A DNA stretch of 16,458 nucleotides, from contig NZ_CAMXYE010000028.1 of the NCBI RefSeq assembly GCF_947253055.1, positions 1 to 16,458 on the forward strand, read 5' to 3'. Origin of the DNA: an uncultured Arcanobacterium sp. (lineage in GTDB: Bacteria; Actinomycetota; Actinomycetes; Actinomycetales; Actinomycetaceae). This document shows positions 13,486-16,458 of the stretch, in pieces (the stretch's first letter is position 1; every line of letters starts with the position of its first letter). The translations under genes were made by a program, and so were the position numbers. The notes under the pieces were generated by a model, which searched no databases, was not told the origin of the DNA, and saw only the letters and a program-made list of their open reading frames with translations.

Positions 13486-15465
13486 TTAACCAGCATTCCC
13501 CCGGCTAATTACGACCGCATAGGGGGAAAGCCAGCCACTTTTTCCTCTCCACTTCCCCAGCACACTTGCTTTTCCAGTTTTTCCAGCTTTTCCAGCTTTA
13601 GATTCCGTTTTGCTGATTTCCCCCGCCGCCAAGAGCATTTCTCCGGCCGCTGCCGCTACACTTTTTCGGCGCGGAGTGGGGTGCGGGGCGAGATTCACTT
13701 CCACAAGATAATCTCCGCGCCGCCAAGCTGCGTAGGAGCCAGAGCGCGCCAGAAGAGAAAAATCAGCCGCCGCGAAATCTTTCCGCAGCTGCAATAGCTG
13801 CCGATAGAAATTAAATACCGAATCTGGCTCCGCTAACTGCTCTGCTGCACTGCCGGCTGGCGGAAGAGCGCGCGGAGAAAGCCAGGCTTCTCCGGTGGTG
13901 AACCCCCCGTCCCGCTCCCATGGCATCGGCACCCGGGCATGATCGCGCGAACCGGCCAAGATTCTCTTCCAGGCTGCCGCCGGCGCCATTCCTTCTTCCT
14001 GCAGCTCTGCATAGTAGTTTATCGACTCCACATCGCGCAGTTGCTCGATATCCCGGAAATCCTGATTGACTGCTCCCAGCTCTTGCCCCTGGAAAATAAA
14101 GGGAGTGCCCGGCAAGGTGAGGGAAATTGCTGCAATCAGTTTAGCCACCTGCGGAGCCTGTGCCGGGTCAGAGGTAATTTTACTTACGATGCGAGGGTTA
14201 TCGTGATTTTCCGAAAAAATCGCCAGTTGATCGCCGGCGTCTAGACGCGGCAGGTAACGCAGATAGAAATCGAGGAAATAAGCGGGGTCGTAGCGGTAAT
14301 CATCCCAGCGAATTTTACCCGGCATTTCGAGGACGTCGAAATTAAAGTACAGATCTAGCTCTTGGCGGCTCTGGTGGCTGAGCAAGCGCCCCACTTCCAC
14401 ACCGATTCCGGGAGTTTCTCCGATTAGTACTGCTTGGGCTCCGTTTTTCCCCGCTGCCACCGCGCGGCGGAATTCGCGCAGATACTCGTGGAGATGCGGG
14501 CCGGCGAAATAATGCTCAATACCGGTGAATCCCACTAGATCGCCAACTGCCGGATTACCCTCTGGGAGCTGCGGCACTTTCGAAATATAGTTAATTACGT
14601 CGAGGCGGAACCCATCTACCCCTTTTTCGAGCCAGAATTGAGCAATCTCTCCTGCTTCGCGGCGCACGGCCGGATTATCCCAATTCAGATCCAGCTGCCC
14701 GGGTGCAAAGAGATGTAAGACCCATTTCTTTACCTCCGGCATCCAACGCCACGCCGAACCAGAGAAAAACGAGACCCAATTATTCGGCGGCGTATCGGGG
14801 CTGCCGTCTCGGAAAAAATAGTAGGCGGCTTTATCGCCGGCGGGATTCTTTAGTGCCTCTTGGAACCAAGCATGCTCCTGCGAAGTGTGGTTGAGTACCA
14901 GATCCAGAATTATTCGCATACCGCGCGCATGCACTTCCCTAATTAATTCCTCCAGATCTTCCTCGCTGCCCATCAAATCCATGACTGCTCGGTAGTCACT
15001 GACGTCGTAACCCATATCTTCGTTGGGGGAAGCAAAAATCGGAGAAAGCCAGAGGCAATCCACTCCCAAGTTTTCTAGGTAATCGAGTTTTCCGATTATG
15101 CCGCGGAGATCTCCGATCCCATCTCCGTTCGCATCGGCAAAGCTACGCGGATAAATCTGGTAAAAGACGGCTTCTTTCCACCAGGCGGGCTCCGATACAG
15201 CGGGAGAAAAGTTCGTATCTGCTAGACGCTGCGGATTCATCTCCAGCAGTTTACGGAGCGCCTCGAAAAGCCCCGGCGCTTTTTTCTCCGCTATTTTGCG
15301 GAGCCACGGCAGCGGAATTCGCTTTGTGAGCGGATTTATTACGAGAGCGGGCGGCGCACCTAGCTGCAGAATCAATTTATCTACGATATCGCGCCCCAGC
15401 GGATGCTCATAGATCGCTCCGAGGTTCGGAAAATTCTGGTGACTTGACGCCTTCACTGCTTCCAC
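13486..15465 (-). CDS. GH13 alpha-glucosidase-type enzyme with extra N-terminal domain
   Basis: A cytoplasmic family GH13 hydrolase of the oligo-1,6-glucosidase/alpha-glucosidase kind; no signal peptide is seen. Counting from GTG 15465 (659 residues): an N-terminal helical extension (about 5-90), then the (beta/alpha)8 barrel opening with YQIYPRSF (102-109), DLVLNHTS (188-195), the nucleophile D289 in GFRLDVIN, the acid/base E350 in IGETP, and D422 in ENHDNPR. All three catalytic acids are present. An in-frame ATG at 15549 would overlap the preceding symporter gene by 62 bp. GTG 15465, with AGGA five bases ahead and a 22-bp gap, is more likely. The C-terminal part holds a lysine/glycine-rich low-complexity segment encoded by short repeats at about 13563-13601. 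The adjacent symporter suggests that it cleaves an imported alpha-glucoside. Exact substrate is not readable. Confidence 0.92.
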   Translation of the reverse strand: MEAVKASSHQNFPNLGAIYEHPLGRDIVDKLILQLGAPPALVINPLTKRIPLPWLRKIAEKKAPGLFEALRKLLEMNPQRLADTNFSPAVSEPAWWKEAVFYQIYPRSFADANGDGIGDLRGIIGKLDYLENLGVDCLWLSPIFASPNEDMGYDVSDYRAVMDLMGSEEDLEELIREVHARGMRIILDLVLNHTSQEHAWFQEALKNPAGDKAAYYFFRDGSPDTPPNNWVSFFSGSAWRWMPEVKKWVLHLFAPGQLDLNWDNPAVRREAGEIAQFWLEKGVDGFRLDVINYISKVPQLPEGNPAVGDLVGFTGIEHYFAGPHLHEYLREFRRAVAAGKNGAQAVLIGETPGIGVEVGRLLSHQSRQELDLYFNFDVLEMPGKIRWDDYRYDPAYFLDFYLRYLPRLDAGDQLAIFSENHDNPRIVSKITSDPAQAPQVAKLIAAISLTLPGTPFIFQGQELGAVNQDFRDIEQLRDVESINYYAELQEEGMAPAAAWKRILAGSRDHARVPMPWERDGGFTTGEAWLSPRALPPAGSAAEQLAEPDSVFNFYRQLLQLRKDFAAADFSLLARSGSYAAWRRGDYLVEVNLAPHPTPRRKSVAAAAGEMLLAAGEISKTESKAGKAGKTGKASVLGKWRGKSGWLSPYAVVISRGNAG

Positions 15466-15487
15466 TGCCTTCCTGCTTTCGCTTTTT

Positions 15488-16458
15488 TCACTGCTCAGCG
15501 CTCTCTTTCTCCTGCAGATTCGCCACGATATCTTTATAGGTTTTTTCATCTATCCGGTAGCCACGCCGGAGAATAAAGAGAGCGGCGAGCGTGAAGAGTA
15601 GCGGCAAGCCCATCATGAAAATTCGGAAAATCCAGATGCCGCTTTCCGTCACATCAACGGCGCTGGTGGCTTTTTCTACTTTCGACCAAATGAGGCAAGC
15701 CCCCATGAGGCCAGAAGCGATGGCGTTAGAGAGTTTATAAATAAAAGGCTGCAAGGAAAAAGTGATTGATTCATTGCGCCGCCCGAGTTTCCACTCCCCA
15801 TATTCGACGCTGTCGGCGATGTACATCATCAGCAGTACTTGGAGAAGCGCTTCTCCGAAGAAGAGGAAGAGGCCGGCTCCGAGAATCACGGCCATATTTC
15901 GCCCCGCGCAGATAAAAATTAAGTATCCCGCTATGGAAGATATACATCCGAGCGTAAATACTTGCCGGCGCGGCAGCCGCGCAGAAATAAGGGGGAAGAT
16001 CAGCAGGGTGAGGAGCTGCGTCACTCCGAGCACGAGGGCGAAAATCGGGTATTTACCTGCATCCCCCACTAGGTACTTGAAATAGTGCAACCCGAGGCTG
16101 GTGAGCAGAGTGTAGCCCGACATATAGAGCAGAAATGCGAGAGATACCCAGAGCAGCTGATCGTTTTTGAAGATGACGCGCACGAGCTCACGCAGCGGAG
16201 TTGATTCCGCCGGAGCGTGCACCTGCTCGCGGGCAAAAATTAAGGTGATGGATTGAAAAGCGATTGCCACGATAGAGAGCACCACTGCCAGCAGCTGCCA
16301 AGCGCGCTGATCGCTGCCGAGCACTTCTCCTAGCCACTTCGTGATTGGCACTATCCCCACGACGATGGAAAAAAGCCCGATATTGGCGCAGATACGAGTG
16401 ACTACGCCGATGCGCTCCCGCTCTTTTTTATCGCGGCTCAGGGATGGCATCATGCCGT
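15488..16458 (-). CDS. GPH-family sugar:cation symporter (5' part outside window)
   Basis: The C-terminal 320 or so residues of a major-facilitator sugar transporter of the glycoside-pentoside-hexuronide:cation symporter family (MelB/LacS type). The cut end begins in the conserved loop MMPSLSRDKKERERI, which in this family follows the first four or so membrane helices, so about 100-130 residues are missing. Around eight membrane segments are visible, with the family's central cytoplasmic loop and the motif DSVEYGEWKLGRRNE (about residues 213-227 of the visible part), typical of GPH members. It should import a glycoside with sodium or protons. The GH13 gene follows 22 bp downstream on the same strand, forming an uptake-and-cleavage pair. 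The start and promoter lie beyond the right edge. Confidence 0.92.
   Translation of the reverse strand, partial: GMMPSLSRDKKERERIGVVTRICANIGLFSIVVGIVPITKWLGEVLGSDQRAWQLLAVVLSIVAIAFQSITLIFAREQVHAPAESTPLRELVRVIFKNDQLLWVSLAFLLYMSGYTLLTSLGLHYFKYLVGDAGKYPIFALVLGVTQLLTLLIFPLISARLPRRQVFTLGCISSIAGYLIFICAGRNMAVILGAGLFLFFGEALLQVLLMMYIADSVEYGEWKLGRRNESITFSLQPFIYKLSNAIASGLMGACLIWSKVEKATSAVDVTESGIWIFRIFMMGLPLLFTLAALFILRRGYRIDEKTYKDIVANLQEKESAEQ

Noticed and set aside
15466..15549. ATG start of the GH13 gene at 15549.
   Set aside because: It requires a 62-bp overlap with the symporter gene and adds a basic segment with no domain; GTG 15465 with an AGGA site is preferred.

Overview
The window (16,458 bp, intermediate GC, mostly minus-strand genes) looks like chromosomal DNA of a Gram-positive bacterium. 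I favour a moderate-GC actinomycete (Actinomycetaceae-like). The reasons are the sortase-anchored surface protein, the Ktr-type potassium system, frequent GTG/TTG starts and a tRNA gene with an encoded CCA end. This placement is inference, and no ribosomal or other marker gene is present to fix it.

Layout. The left edge (1-99) holds the 3' part of a tRNA-Gly(TCC) gene and its terminator. A plus-strand DnaQ-like 3'-5' exonuclease follows (252-803), and immediately after its stop, in another frame, lies what looks like the tail of a lost BRCT domain. From 1144 to 8081 is a minus-strand defence block, read in transcription order: an Abi_2 (AbiD/AbiF-type) HEPN protein, then hsdM, hsdS and hsdR of a type I restriction-modification system. 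It resembles the EcoR124I (type IC) family in the order M-S-R, in the position of the nuclease residues and in a four-residue tandem repeat in the HsdS spacer. The stretch upstream of the Abi gene (8082-8353) has no gene but holds a 10-bp tandem repeat array, a hairpin and a 12-bp direct repeat.

From 8354 to 10385 is a potassium uptake pair, ktrB then ktrA, with overlapping reading frames. From 10600 to 13365 lies a large sortase-anchored surface protein (signal peptide, parallel beta-helix repeats, Cna-B-like stalk domains, VPKTG anchor). It has its own recognisable promoter, overlapped by an inverted repeat. From 13486 to the right edge is a carbohydrate module: a GPH-family sugar:cation symporter (cut by the window edge) followed by a GH13 alpha-glucosidase-type enzyme with an extra N-terminal domain. 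The two probably import and cleave an alpha-linked oligosaccharide.

The defence block sits between a tRNA gene and housekeeping transport genes, the usual setting for variable islands. However, I see no integrase, no transposase and no second copy of the tRNA 3' end. I see nothing that forces the claim of a wholly new system. The best leads are the HEPN-type Abi gene with its unusual repeat-rich upstream region, set directly before a type I system, and the repeat-tunable HsdS spacer.
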